From Candidatus Nitrotoga sp. LAW (GTDB lineage Bacteria > Pseudomonadota > Gammaproteobacteria > Burkholderiales > Gallionellaceae): a DNA stretch of 64,000 nucleotides. The stretch covers positions 1 to 64,000 of the forward strand of contig QFXI01000028.1 of the NCBI GenBank assembly GCA_003402315.1. Direction: 5' to 3'. The position numbers were made by a program, and so were the translations under genes. The notes below the pieces were generated by a model, which was not told where the DNA came from, did not search any database, and saw nothing but the letters and a program-made list of their open reading frames with translations. This document shows, one piece after another, positions 21,788-29,884 of the stretch (position 1 is the stretch's first letter; each line of letters starts with the position of its first letter).

Positions 21788-22030
21788 ATGGAAGTCATTG
21801 TAAAAAAATGGGGCAACAGCGCGGCGGTGCGCATTCCGGCATCCGTTATGGCGGCGGCGCATGTCACCCTGAACCAGCCGGTTGAAGTGCGCGAGGAACA
21901 AGGACGCATCGTTATCGAACCGGTGCGCCGCAAGGAATATAAGCTGGATGAATTGCTGGGCGGCATCACTGCGAAGAATCAGCACAAGCCCATTGATACT
22001 GGCGCGCCGGTCGGCAAGGAAGTCTGGTAA
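21788..22030 (+). CDS. mazE: MazE-type antitoxin (AbrB/SpoVT fold)
   Basis: The 80-residue protein has the swapped-hairpin DNA-binding start MEVIVKKWGNSAAVRIPASV typical of MazE/PemI/ChpR, followed by VREEQGRIVIEPVRRKEYKL and a flexible acidic-poor tail that in this family wraps the toxin. It should bind and neutralise the toxin encoded next and repress the pair's promoter. The stop overlaps the toxin start by one base (TAATG), so the two are coupled. The pair lies in the tRNA-Ser island with no integrase left. Confidence 0.9.
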   Translation: MEVIVKKWGNSAAVRIPASVMAAAHVTLNQPVEVREEQGRIVIEPVRRKEYKLDELLGGITAKNQHKPIDTGAPVGKEVW

Positions 22031-22383
22031 TGGCGCGCCGCTTCGTGCCGGAGGCGGGGGATATAGTCTGGCTCGAATTCTCGCCTCAGGCCGGGCATGA
22101 GCAGGCAGGGCACCGCCCCGCGCTGGTGCTCAGCCCCACCGCCTACAACAGCAAAACTGGCACGATGCTGTGCTGCCCGATGACTACGCAAATAAAGGGT
22201 TACCCGTTCGAAGTCATTATTCGTGCAGAAGGTGTCAGCGGTGCGGTGCTGTCCGATCAAGTCAAAAATCTCGACTGGCGCGCGCGCAAAGCCACACCCA
22301 AAGGTAAAGCATCTGCCGAAGAACTGGATGAAGTGCGCGCCAAAATTTCCTCGCTGCTTGGCTTGTCCAGGACTTCTGCATAA
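22030..22383 (+). CDS. mazF: MazF-type mRNA interferase toxin
   Basis: MazF cleaves RNA at short sequences and stops translation when the antitoxin is lost. The 117-residue protein matches the family from end to end: RRFVPEAGDIVWLEF at the start, HEQAGHRPALVLSP with the catalytic arginine, CPMTTQIKGYPFEV with the catalytic threonine region, and LSDQVKNLDWRARKA. All key residues appear intact, so it is probably active. Similarity to E. coli MazF is unusually clear. Translation is coupled to mazE by a one-base overlap. Confidence 0.93.
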   Translation: MARRFVPEAGDIVWLEFSPQAGHEQAGHRPALVLSPTAYNSKTGTMLCCPMTTQIKGYPFEVIIRAEGVSGAVLSDQVKNLDWRARKATPKGKASAEELDEVRAKISSLLGLSRTSA

Positions 22384-22554
22384 GGACGGCAGAAAATCTT
22401 AGGGGCCAAGCCTAGCTTTGTAACATAATAAAAAAATCATGCTTTATTACATCAATCATGTTTCGTTCCAAACGTATAGAGTCTCATGATGTATAGGGAT
22501 AATTCGAGCCTGCCCCCTTTAACCACTACAGCGTCGTTAGGCATTAAATCCGCA

Positions 22555-23730
22555 ATGGCAAAGACATATAGCTTTTCAAATGATGTAGCTGACCTTAAGG
22601 ACAAGGTGCTGCAATCTATATTTCCTATTGCGCCCATCACTGATGAGACGAAAGCAGAAAACAAGTTCCTGTTTAACGCACAAAGAACGGATGCAGGTCG
22701 TTCTTTGCCAGAGTATTATCTTTGCTATTTCTTGTTGGTAGAGCTGCTCGGCTTCAAGAATCTTGGTAAATTTGAAAAAATATCATGGTCAGTGCCAATC
22801 GATTTCAATGGTGTAGCTTTTCTCATTGAGCATAGAAAATTCGGTGTCGGGGTGTTTGCGCGTGATGCCAAGAGCCAAGAAGGCGATGCAAAAGAGATTG
22901 TTAAAAGAATCCACAAGGGAGTGAAATTGGCAAGGCCATATTTTGAATGGCTGGCCCAAGAAGCAGCAAAGGAATCAAAGCTAAATGTAAAAAACCATCA
23001 TAGGCGCCTGTTTGAAAAGCTCCAATACTTCTTGGAGAGGTATAAAGAAATAAGTCGTGAGGCTAAGGAGCGAGCTGAGGAGCGAATTGTTACCAAGCAT
23101 GAAGGGGGTGGCACTTCAATTCATATGCCAGCGTTTGAGCTAGGAAAAAATGCTGAATGGTTAGCTCTATCAGCAATTGATTCGTTTTTTAGCTGGACTG
23201 AGCATGTGTTCATTCATTGCGCCATTTTGAAAGAGAAAGCAGTTACTGGAGAAGATGTAGCGGACTTGGCAGATAATGAGTGGGCAAACAAATTCAAGGC
23301 CGCAATAGACATCAACGAAAAAGAATCTAAAGAATTCTACGACCAATTAGTAGTGATAAAAAGGCAGTTAAGAAACTACATGGCCCATGGTGCGTTTGGT
23401 AAGAACGGCGAGGCTTTTAGCTTTCATTCAGGGGCGGGCGCGGTTCCGTTGCTATTACCACACCAAAAAGGAATCAGTCGTTTTTCATTCTACGGCGATC
23501 TTGGGTTCAATGAAGAAGAAGTGATAGCCCTCATTGAAAGATTTGTCTTGTTCTTTTGGGCGGAAGAAAGAGAGCCAGCTAAGTTGTATATCGAAAGTGA
23601 TCTACCGCTGATTCTGACCATGGCCAAAGATGGTTCGTATGCATCAGCTATGAAGTCGGCGGATGAAATGAAACAGCTTGTAGAGCATTTAAGCGGGGAA
23701 TTTGATCGAGCGGCTAATATGGATTGGTAG
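22555..23730 (+). CDS. Uncharacterised protein with HEPN-like R-x4-H motif
   Basis: The 391-residue protein is not recognised as a named family. It has no signal peptide and no membrane segment. The middle is a charged, helix-forming stretch (about residues 155-195, KYKEISREAKERAEERI-like). Near residue 270 is KRQLRNYMAHGAFGK, in which R273 and H278 form the R-x4-6-H pattern of HEPN ribonuclease domains, preceded by helices rich in acidic residues as in that fold. The ATG at 22555 was chosen because it begins a good domain-like N-terminus; a frame start at 22486 adds 23 residues. The gene follows mazEF by 171 bases. A defence or stress role is inference from motif and place only. Confidence 0.6.
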   Translation: MAKTYSFSNDVADLKDKVLQSIFPIAPITDETKAENKFLFNAQRTDAGRSLPEYYLCYFLLVELLGFKNLGKFEKISWSVPIDFNGVAFLIEHRKFGVGVFARDAKSQEGDAKEIVKRIHKGVKLARPYFEWLAQEAAKESKLNVKNHHRRLFEKLQYFLERYKEISREAKERAEERIVTKHEGGGTSIHMPAFELGKNAEWLALSAIDSFFSWTEHVFIHCAILKEKAVTGEDVADLADNEWANKFKAAIDINEKESKEFYDQLVVIKRQLRNYMAHGAFGKNGEAFSFHSGAGAVPLLLPHQKGISRFSFYGDLGFNEEEVIALIERFVLFFWAEEREPAKLYIESDLPLILTMAKDGSYASAMKSADEMKQLVEHLSGEFDRAANMDW

Positions 23731-23745
23731 CAATGATTCAGCCCG

Positions 23746-23776
23746 GTAGGTTAGGCTGAATGAAATGAAGCCCAAC
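23746..23776 (+). repeat. REP hairpin copy 1
   Basis: A GTAG tetranucleotide (23746-23749) is followed by a hairpin with arms gttaggct and agcccaac around gaatgaaatga. This is the layout of REP elements mobilised by RAYT transposases. The 43 bases 23737-23779 match 61756-61798 at 42 positions. It lies 15 bases after the HEPN-like gene. Confidence 0.75.
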
Positions 23777-23926
23777 ATCTCTCACTCTCGCATCAGCCCT
23801 CCCAAGGTGGCGCCTTGATTGCAATAGCACGACAGGCCTGGAATTTGCCGACTAGTTGAAGCTGTTATCTACAGGACAGCACGTTCTTCGTGAATGTCAA
23901 AGCATGTCGGAGTTTGCCAACGCTAT

Positions 23927-25039
23927 TCATACCAAACTGCGCCCTGCCTGTATCTCCTGCAATAGTTTGCGCACCGGCGTAGGGATTGCCGCTTGCAACA
24001 CATCATCCACATCCAGCCACACCATACCCGGCTCCTGAATTTGTTTGGGTTTGTTAATTACCTGCAATATTAGGGGGGTGATATGCAGCTTGAAATGGGT
24101 GAAAGTATGGGTGAATGTTGGTAGTGCAATCGTGTGTATTGATTCCGTGCCGAAGTGTTGAAGGCAGTAGGCATTCGCATCTTCAGCCCTGCTTAGAAAT
24201 TGAGGATCCACTTGTGGCGGACACCACAAGCCACCCCAGATGCCGCTTCCCGTGCGCTTTTCCAGCAGAATATCGGAGCCATTGAGCAGTAAAAGGAAGG
24301 TGCTGTGTTTTTCCGGCAGTACTTTGCGTGGGCGTGGTGTAGGCAGTTGTGCGACTAGCCCGCTCTGAAATGCCGCACAGTCTGCTTGCAGCGGACAGAT
24401 GGGACATTGTGGTTTGCTGCGCGTGCAGACCAGTGCGCCCAGATCCATCAAGCCTTGCGTATAGATTGCGACATCATGTTTTGGTAGCAATGCTTCGGCT
24501 TGTTGCCAGAGTTGAGCTTCAATCTTTTTTTCGCCAGTGTAACCTTCAATGGCATGGTAGCGCGCCAGTAAACGTTTGACGTTGCCATCGAGAATCGCGC
24601 GCCGTTCATGGAACGCGAATGCGCTGATGGCTGCGGCGGTGGATCGGCCGATGCCGGGAAGAGCAAGGATGTCTTCAAAATGACGGGGAAATTTTCCCTC
24701 ATGCCGTTGCATGACGAGTTGCGCTGTGCGGTGTAGGTTGCGCGCACGCGAGTAGTAGCCCAAGCCGCTCCAATGCGCCAATACCGCATCTTCGCTGTCG
24801 GCGGCGAGCGCTGCGATAGTGGGAAAGCGTGCCACGAAACGGTGGTAATAGGGGATAACGGTGACGACCTGGGTTTGTTGCAGCATTATTTCTGACAGCC
24901 ATACGCGATAAGCATCTGCGCCCTGCCATGGCAAGCCGTGCCGACCATGTTGTTGCTGCCAGTCTATGATGCGATGAGCAAGTAATTCCGAGCGTGGCGT
25001 ATTTCGTTTTTTGATCAAGGCGTTAGGCATCTCTCCCAT
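23927..25039 (-). CDS. mutY: A/G-specific adenine DNA glycosylase MutY
   Basis: MutY removes adenine paired with 8-oxoguanine. The protein of about 370 residues has the catalytic glutamate in VWLSEIMLQQTQV (about residue 50), a helix-hairpin-helix LPGIGRSTAAAI, the catalytic aspartate in AILDGNVKRLL, four iron-sulfur cysteines in CTRSKPQCPICPLQADC, and a C-terminal NUDIX-like domain that recognises 8-oxoG. Three start codons lie within 12 bases (GTG 25042, ATG 25039, ATG 25030) and the sequence does not decide between them. It lies 51 bases downstream of the AsmA-type gene on the same strand and marks the right boundary of the tRNA-Ser island. Confidence 0.95.
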   Translation of the reverse strand: MGEMPNALIKKRNTPRSELLAHRIIDWQQQHGRHGLPWQGADAYRVWLSEIMLQQTQVVTVIPYYHRFVARFPTIAALAADSEDAVLAHWSGLGYYSRARNLHRTAQLVMQRHEGKFPRHFEDILALPGIGRSTAAAISAFAFHERRAILDGNVKRLLARYHAIEGYTGEKKIEAQLWQQAEALLPKHDVAIYTQGLMDLGALVCTRSKPQCPICPLQADCAAFQSGLVAQLPTPRPRKVLPEKHSTFLLLLNGSDILLEKRTGSGIWGGLWCPPQVDPQFLSRAEDANAYCLQHFGTESIHTIALPTFTHTFTHFKLHITPLILQVINKPKQIQEPGMVWLDVDDVLQAAIPTPVRKLLQEIQAGRSLV

Positions 25040-25090
25040 CACAGACGGAAGAGAGGATGAGGGAACGTTTTACAGGCTATGAGCATGGAA

Positions 25091-27319
25091 TTATTTGAAG
25101 AGCCCTTTTAGCTTGTCCTGGAGCTGATCCTGCAACTTGGTTTTAATTTCTTCTTTTTTTGCTTCGATTTTTTGTTTGACAACATTTGAAGCCATCGCGC
25201 CAAAGTCCAACGTGTATTTCAAGTCGTTAAACGGCCCGCTTAACCGCACCGGCACAGTGATGCCGCCAACGATGTCTTTGCCGCCCTGGCCTTTCAGTGT
25301 TTTCGCCAGCGTGGCATTAGCCAGATAATTGATGGTGTCGTTGCCAATGTTGATGTCTCCATTGCCTGACAGACGCAGCAGCGGCGATTTTAACAAGAGG
25401 TCATCGTTGTGCGCCAACCCATTGTTAATTTTGAAGCTGGCTTTCAGTTCGCTGAAGTCCGTCTTTTCGGCCTTGTTAACGGATTGGGTTTGTGTCGTTG
25501 CATCTTTCATGCTTAGCATGCCCTGTGCTTCGCGCAGTGTTTTGGCAATGTTGATGCCTTTGACCGCACCATCCGCCAGGTTTAGTGACATGCTGCCATT
25601 GAGTGCTTTCTTAAGCGCACTCATGGTGTTGCCCTGGGTGGCCAGATTAAGCGCGACATTGCCCTTGCCTTCCAGTGTGTCAAAGTTGGCAACATCCTTG
25701 AGTAATGGCGCAATGTTGATGCCATTCAGATTCTGGTTTATAGCGATGTGAGGCGTAGCCTGCGCATTGACTTTCAGGCTGCCGTTCATGCTGCCTTGAT
25801 ACAGATTGGTGGATAGTGGGCTGATTGTTATCAAACCATTTTGTGCTTTTACGTCGAGGCGTACTTGTGAAAGTTTCACATTGGCGATTTTAAGCGCCCC
25901 AATGCGTAATCCCCCTTCAATATTAAGTTTTTTCAGGGCAGCTAAATCAAATGGCTGCTCTGCCGGGGCAGGTTTATTGGTAACACCTGCTGCTGACTTA
26001 GGCAGATATAAATCAGCATCAAACTGGTCCACATCTATGTCGAAGCGTATGGCTGGATCTTGAAAACCATTGACTGCCACTTTGGCTTTAACCTGGCTTT
26101 GCAGCAGCCCTCCCGCGAGATTGACCTGAACGCTCTGGTGGTTGCCATCTATTTGCACGCTACCCTTCATTTCGCTGTTGATTGATTTGTTCGGCAGCTT
26201 GTCGCCCGTTGCATTTATTGCGAGGGTCAGATTGGAAAGGTTGATCTGCTGCTGTTCGATGTTGGCAGTTACAGGCGAGCCGAGCTTTATCTTAAATGCC
26301 TGTTCGGGTTGTTTCATATCCAGTTCTAACGCAAGTGCGCTGCTCTTGAATGATTGAGCATTGCCGGTCAAATTAGATAGAGCAAGATTGGCTACGATGT
26401 TGCCGAATGAACTATCCAGCTTGGCGTTTAATGTGAGCTTGTCGCCTGTGAAATTATTCTGAACTAGGTTTAATGCGGGCGTATCCAGTTTGGCATCGAA
26501 GTTATTTTTGCCTTGCGCGCCAGTGGCCGCAACCGCTAACTTTTTCGTGGAAAATTCTTGCGTGTCAAAATTCGCGCTGATATCGCCGTTAGCCAAAACT
26601 GCCAGATTACTGATGTCGAGTGCTGCGCCTTTGGCCTGCAACTCCAGCCCTTTCATTTGATATAGCTGTTTTTTTAGATCGAAAGTGAATGTGGTTTTCA
26701 TTTGGGTGGCCATGTCCAGCTTGGGTTTGCTGGATTGAATTACCGCAGCAAAATCAATTTTGCCCGGCACACCGTTGGCAATACGTCCGGTATTAAGGTT
26801 GAAGCCTTTCAGCACATATTGCGCATCTGTGGTTTCATCCAGGTAGGTCAGTTCTGAGTTTTCCACGCGCACTGAGGCTATGTTGAACTCAAACGGCGTT
26901 TTTTCTTTGTCAGTCTCTTTTTTGCTCAGCAGGTCGTCAATGTTGGTCTTGCCGTTCTTGAATTTCACCAGCGCCGCCTTTAGGCCATTGATCGAAACTT
27001 CGTCCACAACCACTTGTTTTGATAGTAGCGGCAATAGCGCCAGCGAGACACGCGCACTGTCAATGTAAATAAATTCCTTGTCACTCTGAAACTCCGACAA
27101 TGATACCTTGCCAATATCGGCGCCTATACTGGGGAAGAAGACCAGTTTGATATCGCCATTCAGCTTTAGAGTACGTTGTTGCTTATCTTTCACCAGCTTG
27201 ATGATCTGGGTTTTGTAATCATTGGGGTTAAATGTGACAGCGATATAAATTACACCAGCTATCGTAATGGCGACCATTACACCTGCTGACCATAAACTAT
27301 ATTTTAGAAATTTTTTCAT
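25091..27319 (-). CDS. AsmA family inner-membrane/periplasmic protein
   Basis: The 742-residue protein has one N-terminal membrane segment (about residues 8-29) and a long periplasmic body starting VTFNPNDYKTQIIKLVKD, the AsmA signature. The C-terminal AsmA-like part has GSMSLNLADGAVKGINIAKTLR, a strongly conserved block in this family, and a lysine-rich tail. AsmA-like proteins form beta-groove bridges thought to carry phospholipids to the outer membrane. Which paralogue this is cannot be said. It precedes mutY on the same strand, a common neighbour pair in betaproteobacteria. Confidence 0.9.
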   Translation of the reverse strand: MKKFLKYSLWSAGVMVAITIAGVIYIAVTFNPNDYKTQIIKLVKDKQQRTLKLNGDIKLVFFPSIGADIGKVSLSEFQSDKEFIYIDSARVSLALLPLLSKQVVVDEVSINGLKAALVKFKNGKTNIDDLLSKKETDKEKTPFEFNIASVRVENSELTYLDETTDAQYVLKGFNLNTGRIANGVPGKIDFAAVIQSSKPKLDMATQMKTTFTFDLKKQLYQMKGLELQAKGAALDISNLAVLANGDISANFDTQEFSTKKLAVAATGAQGKNNFDAKLDTPALNLVQNNFTGDKLTLNAKLDSSFGNIVANLALSNLTGNAQSFKSSALALELDMKQPEQAFKIKLGSPVTANIEQQQINLSNLTLAINATGDKLPNKSINSEMKGSVQIDGNHQSVQVNLAGGLLQSQVKAKVAVNGFQDPAIRFDIDVDQFDADLYLPKSAAGVTNKPAPAEQPFDLAALKKLNIEGGLRIGALKIANVKLSQVRLDVKAQNGLITISPLSTNLYQGSMNGSLKVNAQATPHIAINQNLNGINIAPLLKDVANFDTLEGKGNVALNLATQGNTMSALKKALNGSMSLNLADGAVKGINIAKTLREAQGMLSMKDATTQTQSVNKAEKTDFSELKASFKINNGLAHNDDLLLKSPLLRLSGNGDINIGNDTINYLANATLAKTLKGQGGKDIVGGITVPVRLSGPFNDLKYTLDFGAMASNVVKQKIEAKKEEIKTKLQDQLQDKLKGLFK

Positions 27320-27667
27320 GTTGCCCCCGGCTGGAACATCAGCAGCAATTATAGACGAAGTGCAAAATAGCCGATCGTTTTACATACTATTCAGCCGAGA
27401 ATTAAGAACGGTAAGCGTTAGCCATACAAACATATGTACAAGTACATCTGGCATATCTTGATGTGAAAAATATCATTAAGTCACATTATGAAAATTTGGG
27501 TTAGCGGGATGTCACTGACTGGCGGCAATTCGTAAAATGGCATGTATTGCAGGTTAGATGAGCATAGATGAAAACTTATCGAATATTAAAAAATTTTCAT
27601 AAACAGCATGTTGAATGTAAATCCGGGTATATTAAAGACTAATAATAAGTTTTAACATAAATATATG
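27320..27667. other. 348-base AT-rich intergenic stretch
   Basis: No gene is seen. It separates the divergent AsmA-type gene and the ferritin-like module and becomes strongly AT-rich toward the promoter at 27668. It may hold regulator sites, but no clear palindrome was picked out. Confidence 0.45.
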
Positions 27668-27696
27668 TTGTATATATTTCATTGTTCTTGTAAGAT
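27668..27696 (+). promoter_or_regulatory. Probable sigma-70 promoter of the ferritin-like/cupredoxin genes
   Basis: TTGTAT (27668-27673) and TAAGAT (27691-27696) are separated by 17 bases in very AT-rich DNA. The ATG of the ferritin-like gene is 64 bases downstream behind an aggaga ribosome site, leaving room for a leader that could be regulated. Confidence 0.5.
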
Positions 27697-27759
27697 TTGT
27701 TTAGTTCGTTACTAATTAACGATCTAAACTTAATTGGCCACTAAACTTAGGAGACAACT

Positions 27760-28398
27760 ATGGAAAACATTAACAATGCACCTGACAATTCTCGTCGTAC
27801 CGCCCTTAAAACAGGCCTTGCTGTAAGTGCGCTCGCTGCGCTTAGCTTAACTACTCTCAATAGCGCAAATGCGAACACAGGTAGTGATACAAAGCATGAC
27901 ATGGCTATTTTGAACGCGGCTTTGGATCTTGAAAATCAAGCAATTTGGGCATATGGCGTGGCAGCGGGAAAGCTGAGCGACAGCAAGGTGGGAAATGTCA
28001 TTAAAGCTCTGGCATTGCGTAACCAGGCCGATCACATTAAACATCGGGATATCTTCATATCCACGATTAAGAGCCTGGGCGGGACACCAGTCGGTGCAAA
28101 GGGAGCGTACGATCTTTCCGCTTATATTAAGGCAGGGGAAGGTAATCTTGATAGTGACGCCAATATCGCTAAACTTGCACTGGCACTAGAGGTGGATGCG
28201 GTGCTTGCTTACGCTAGTGCCGTCAGCAAGCTGCGTACCCCCGCGTTGGTTGCTGCCGGACTGACTATCTTGCCAGATGAATCAGCACATGCCGCAGCAA
28301 TTCGCGCGGTGTTTGGCACGCTTGATCCGACGATCCATGCCGTACCGGATGCACAGCTTAGCAAAGAAACTCGCAGCCAGTGGATACTGCCCGTCTAA
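27760..28398 (+). CDS. Tat-exported ferritin-like domain protein
   Basis: The 212-residue protein begins with a twin-arginine export signal (SRRTALKTGLAVSALAAL, about residues 11-28, then ANA). The mature part is a four-helix ferritin-like bundle: LDLENQAIWAYG, NQADHIKHRDIF, ALALEVDAVLAYAS and ILPDESAHAAAIRAVFG give the acidic and histidine residues expected at a dinuclear metal site, though the second helix has Q-A-D-H in place of the usual E-x-x-H. It probably folds with its metal in the cytoplasm and is exported folded, a reason for the Tat route. The function of this group is not firmly known. The next gene codes for a cupredoxin and starts 6 bases after this stop. Confidence 0.8.
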   Translation: MENINNAPDNSRRTALKTGLAVSALAALSLTTLNSANANTGSDTKHDMAILNAALDLENQAIWAYGVAAGKLSDSKVGNVIKALALRNQADHIKHRDIFISTIKSLGGTPVGAKGAYDLSAYIKAGEGNLDSDANIAKLALALEVDAVLAYASAVSKLRTPALVAAGLTILPDESAHAAAIRAVFGTLDPTIHAVPDAQLSKETRSQWILPV

Positions 28399-28403
28399 TC
28401 AGC

Positions 28404-28781
28404 ATGGCGCATACCATGAGGATACCTCTTACGTTATTTACAGGAGCATATTTGGGGCTGGCAGCGATTTCAATGACGGTGTCAGCCGCTCCCAATGAGG
28501 CAAGTGGAGAGTACCATGCTACCAGGAAACCCATTACGGTCACGATTGATGCCTTCCAATTTCAACCCGATAAGATACGGATAAAACGTGGGCAGAGTGT
28601 AATTTTTATTAATAAAGATGAGGTTCCTCATACGGTGACACCTGATAAAAATGCACACTTTGTTCCTTCCGGTATCATAAAAGGTGGCGAACAACACGAA
28701 GTGTTGTTTGACTCAGCGGGAGTACAGAATTATTCGTGTGATTTTCATCCCAGTATGCGTGGACGAGTGATTGTAAAATAA
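28404..28781 (+). CDS. Periplasmic cupredoxin (type 1 copper protein)
   Basis: A signal peptide (hydrophobic LTLFTGAYLGLAAISMTVSA) precedes a small cupredoxin domain. Copper ligands are visible: histidine in VPHTVTP, then cysteine, histidine and methionine in YSCDFHPSMRG, with the typical C-x2-H-x2-M spacing. The protein should carry one electron or bind copper in the periplasm. The start is either ATG 28404 or ATG 28416; neither has a strong ribosome site, which suggests coupling to the ferritin-like gene just upstream. A terminator follows. Confidence 0.85.
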   Translation: MAHTMRIPLTLFTGAYLGLAAISMTVSAAPNEASGEYHATRKPITVTIDAFQFQPDKIRIKRGQSVIFINKDEVPHTVTPDKNAHFVPSGIIKGGEQHEVLFDSAGVQNYSCDFHPSMRGRVIVK

Positions 28782-28798
28782 AAAAAGTGGTCAACAAA

Positions 28799-28848
28799 AA
28801 ATCCGTTCGTCCTGGGCTTGTTAAAGGATGAGCGGATTTACTTTTTTT
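28799..28848 (+). terminator. Rho-independent terminator after the cupredoxin gene
   Basis: Arms aatccgttcgtcc and ggatgagcggatt (two mismatches) around a loop of about 13 bases are followed by a run of seven T. It separates the two-gene export module from the regulator gene. Confidence 0.75.
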
Positions 28849-28970
28849 GTGTGGGATTTGATTGCCCACACTATTTCACATAATAGTCGCCTATTTTTTC
28901 CTACATACAGTCTGGAGTAAAATGCAAACTGTCTCCTTCGTGGGGAGCGAATGTACCAAAGGAGTATGGA

Positions 28971-29609
28971 ATGCTTGAATTATTAGGGAATCGCCAGCAA
29001 GAGCTTTTAAAGCTCCTGTTAAAGCATAAGGGCGGTTTAACTTTAGATGAACTCTCGGAATATCTAAAAATTTCCAGAAACGCCGTTCGCCAGCACGTGT
29101 CTGCATTGGAGAACAACGGAATAGTCACCGAAGGAGTGACCCGTCCTTCTGGGGGACGTCCAGAACAGCTTTATGTACTTACCGATGAAGGCAAGGAGTT
29201 CTTCCCGCGCAATTATTCTTGGTTTGCTCAGCTAATGGTCGAATCAATCGCTCAAGAATCTGGGGTGGCGGGGCTGAGGGAAAGATTGGGAACCATGGGG
29301 GTGGGCGTCGCTCAACAGCTACTTAGCCAAAATTCAGTACTCAAAACGCGCGAGCAAAAGGTGGAAAAGCTTTCTGGAGTGATGGAAGAGCTTGGTTATA
29401 GTACGAGGAGCTTCGCTGTTAATAACGATGCGCCCATAATTGAAGCGGATAACTGCATTTTTCACAATCTGGCCATGAAAAACCCGGAGATTTGCCAGTT
29501 TGATCTGGCGTTGTTATCGACTTTTACGGATAGTATGGTTGATCACGTGGAATGTATGGCTAAAGGCGGTAACGTTTGCCGTTTCAAATTTAAGGCAAAA
29601 GATGAGTGA
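28971..29609 (+). CDS. SufR-like helix-turn-helix regulator with C-terminal cysteines
   Basis: The 212-residue protein has an N-terminal winged helix (QQELLKLLLKHKGGLTLDEL, SRNAVRQHVSALENNGIV) followed by RPSGGRPEQLYVLTDEG, the hallmark of the COG2345/SufR group. Near the C-terminus are four cysteines, C162-x12-C175-x19-C195-x7-C203, close to the pattern that holds an iron-sulfur cluster in SufR. It is probably a sensor of cluster status, oxygen or nitric oxide. It stands 190 bases downstream of the ferritin-like/cupredoxin pair on the same strand; that it controls them is inference. Confidence 0.8.
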   Translation: MLELLGNRQQELLKLLLKHKGGLTLDELSEYLKISRNAVRQHVSALENNGIVTEGVTRPSGGRPEQLYVLTDEGKEFFPRNYSWFAQLMVESIAQESGVAGLRERLGTMGVGVAQQLLSQNSVLKTREQKVEKLSGVMEELGYSTRSFAVNNDAPIIEADNCIFHNLAMKNPEICQFDLALLSTFTDSMVDHVECMAKGGNVCRFKFKAKDE

Positions 29610-29884
29610 ATTTTATAACAGTAGTGTCCGGTAATTTAGTTGAATCTCTTCGGGTTCACTTCCCCGTCCCTTGGGGCGGGCTGACTGAAAGCCGGCAGCT
29701 TGGGGAGCGGTATTAATACCCCCGTTACTTGCGGCGGAGTGCTTTATTGATGTGTATCGCGGAATCCGTGTAGATGTGGCAGTCGCGTTGCCTGTTGGCG
29801 TCGGCCAGTGTGTGTTCTTGGCAAAATTGCCGGGCACTTATGCAAAGATATAATTACTTTCTGCTCTACCCGGCCCCATTCTAC

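Noticed and set aside
22536-22542. GTTAGGC just before the HEPN-like gene, like an integron attC core
   Set aside because: No matching inverted left core (GCCTAAC) or attC-like fold upstream, and the downstream GTTAGGC belongs to a REP hairpin.
29613-29880. Possible insertion-sequence remnant (gtgtccggtaatttagttga)
   Set aside because: The end resembles some IS termini, but no transposase block could be read in any frame and no matching end was found.
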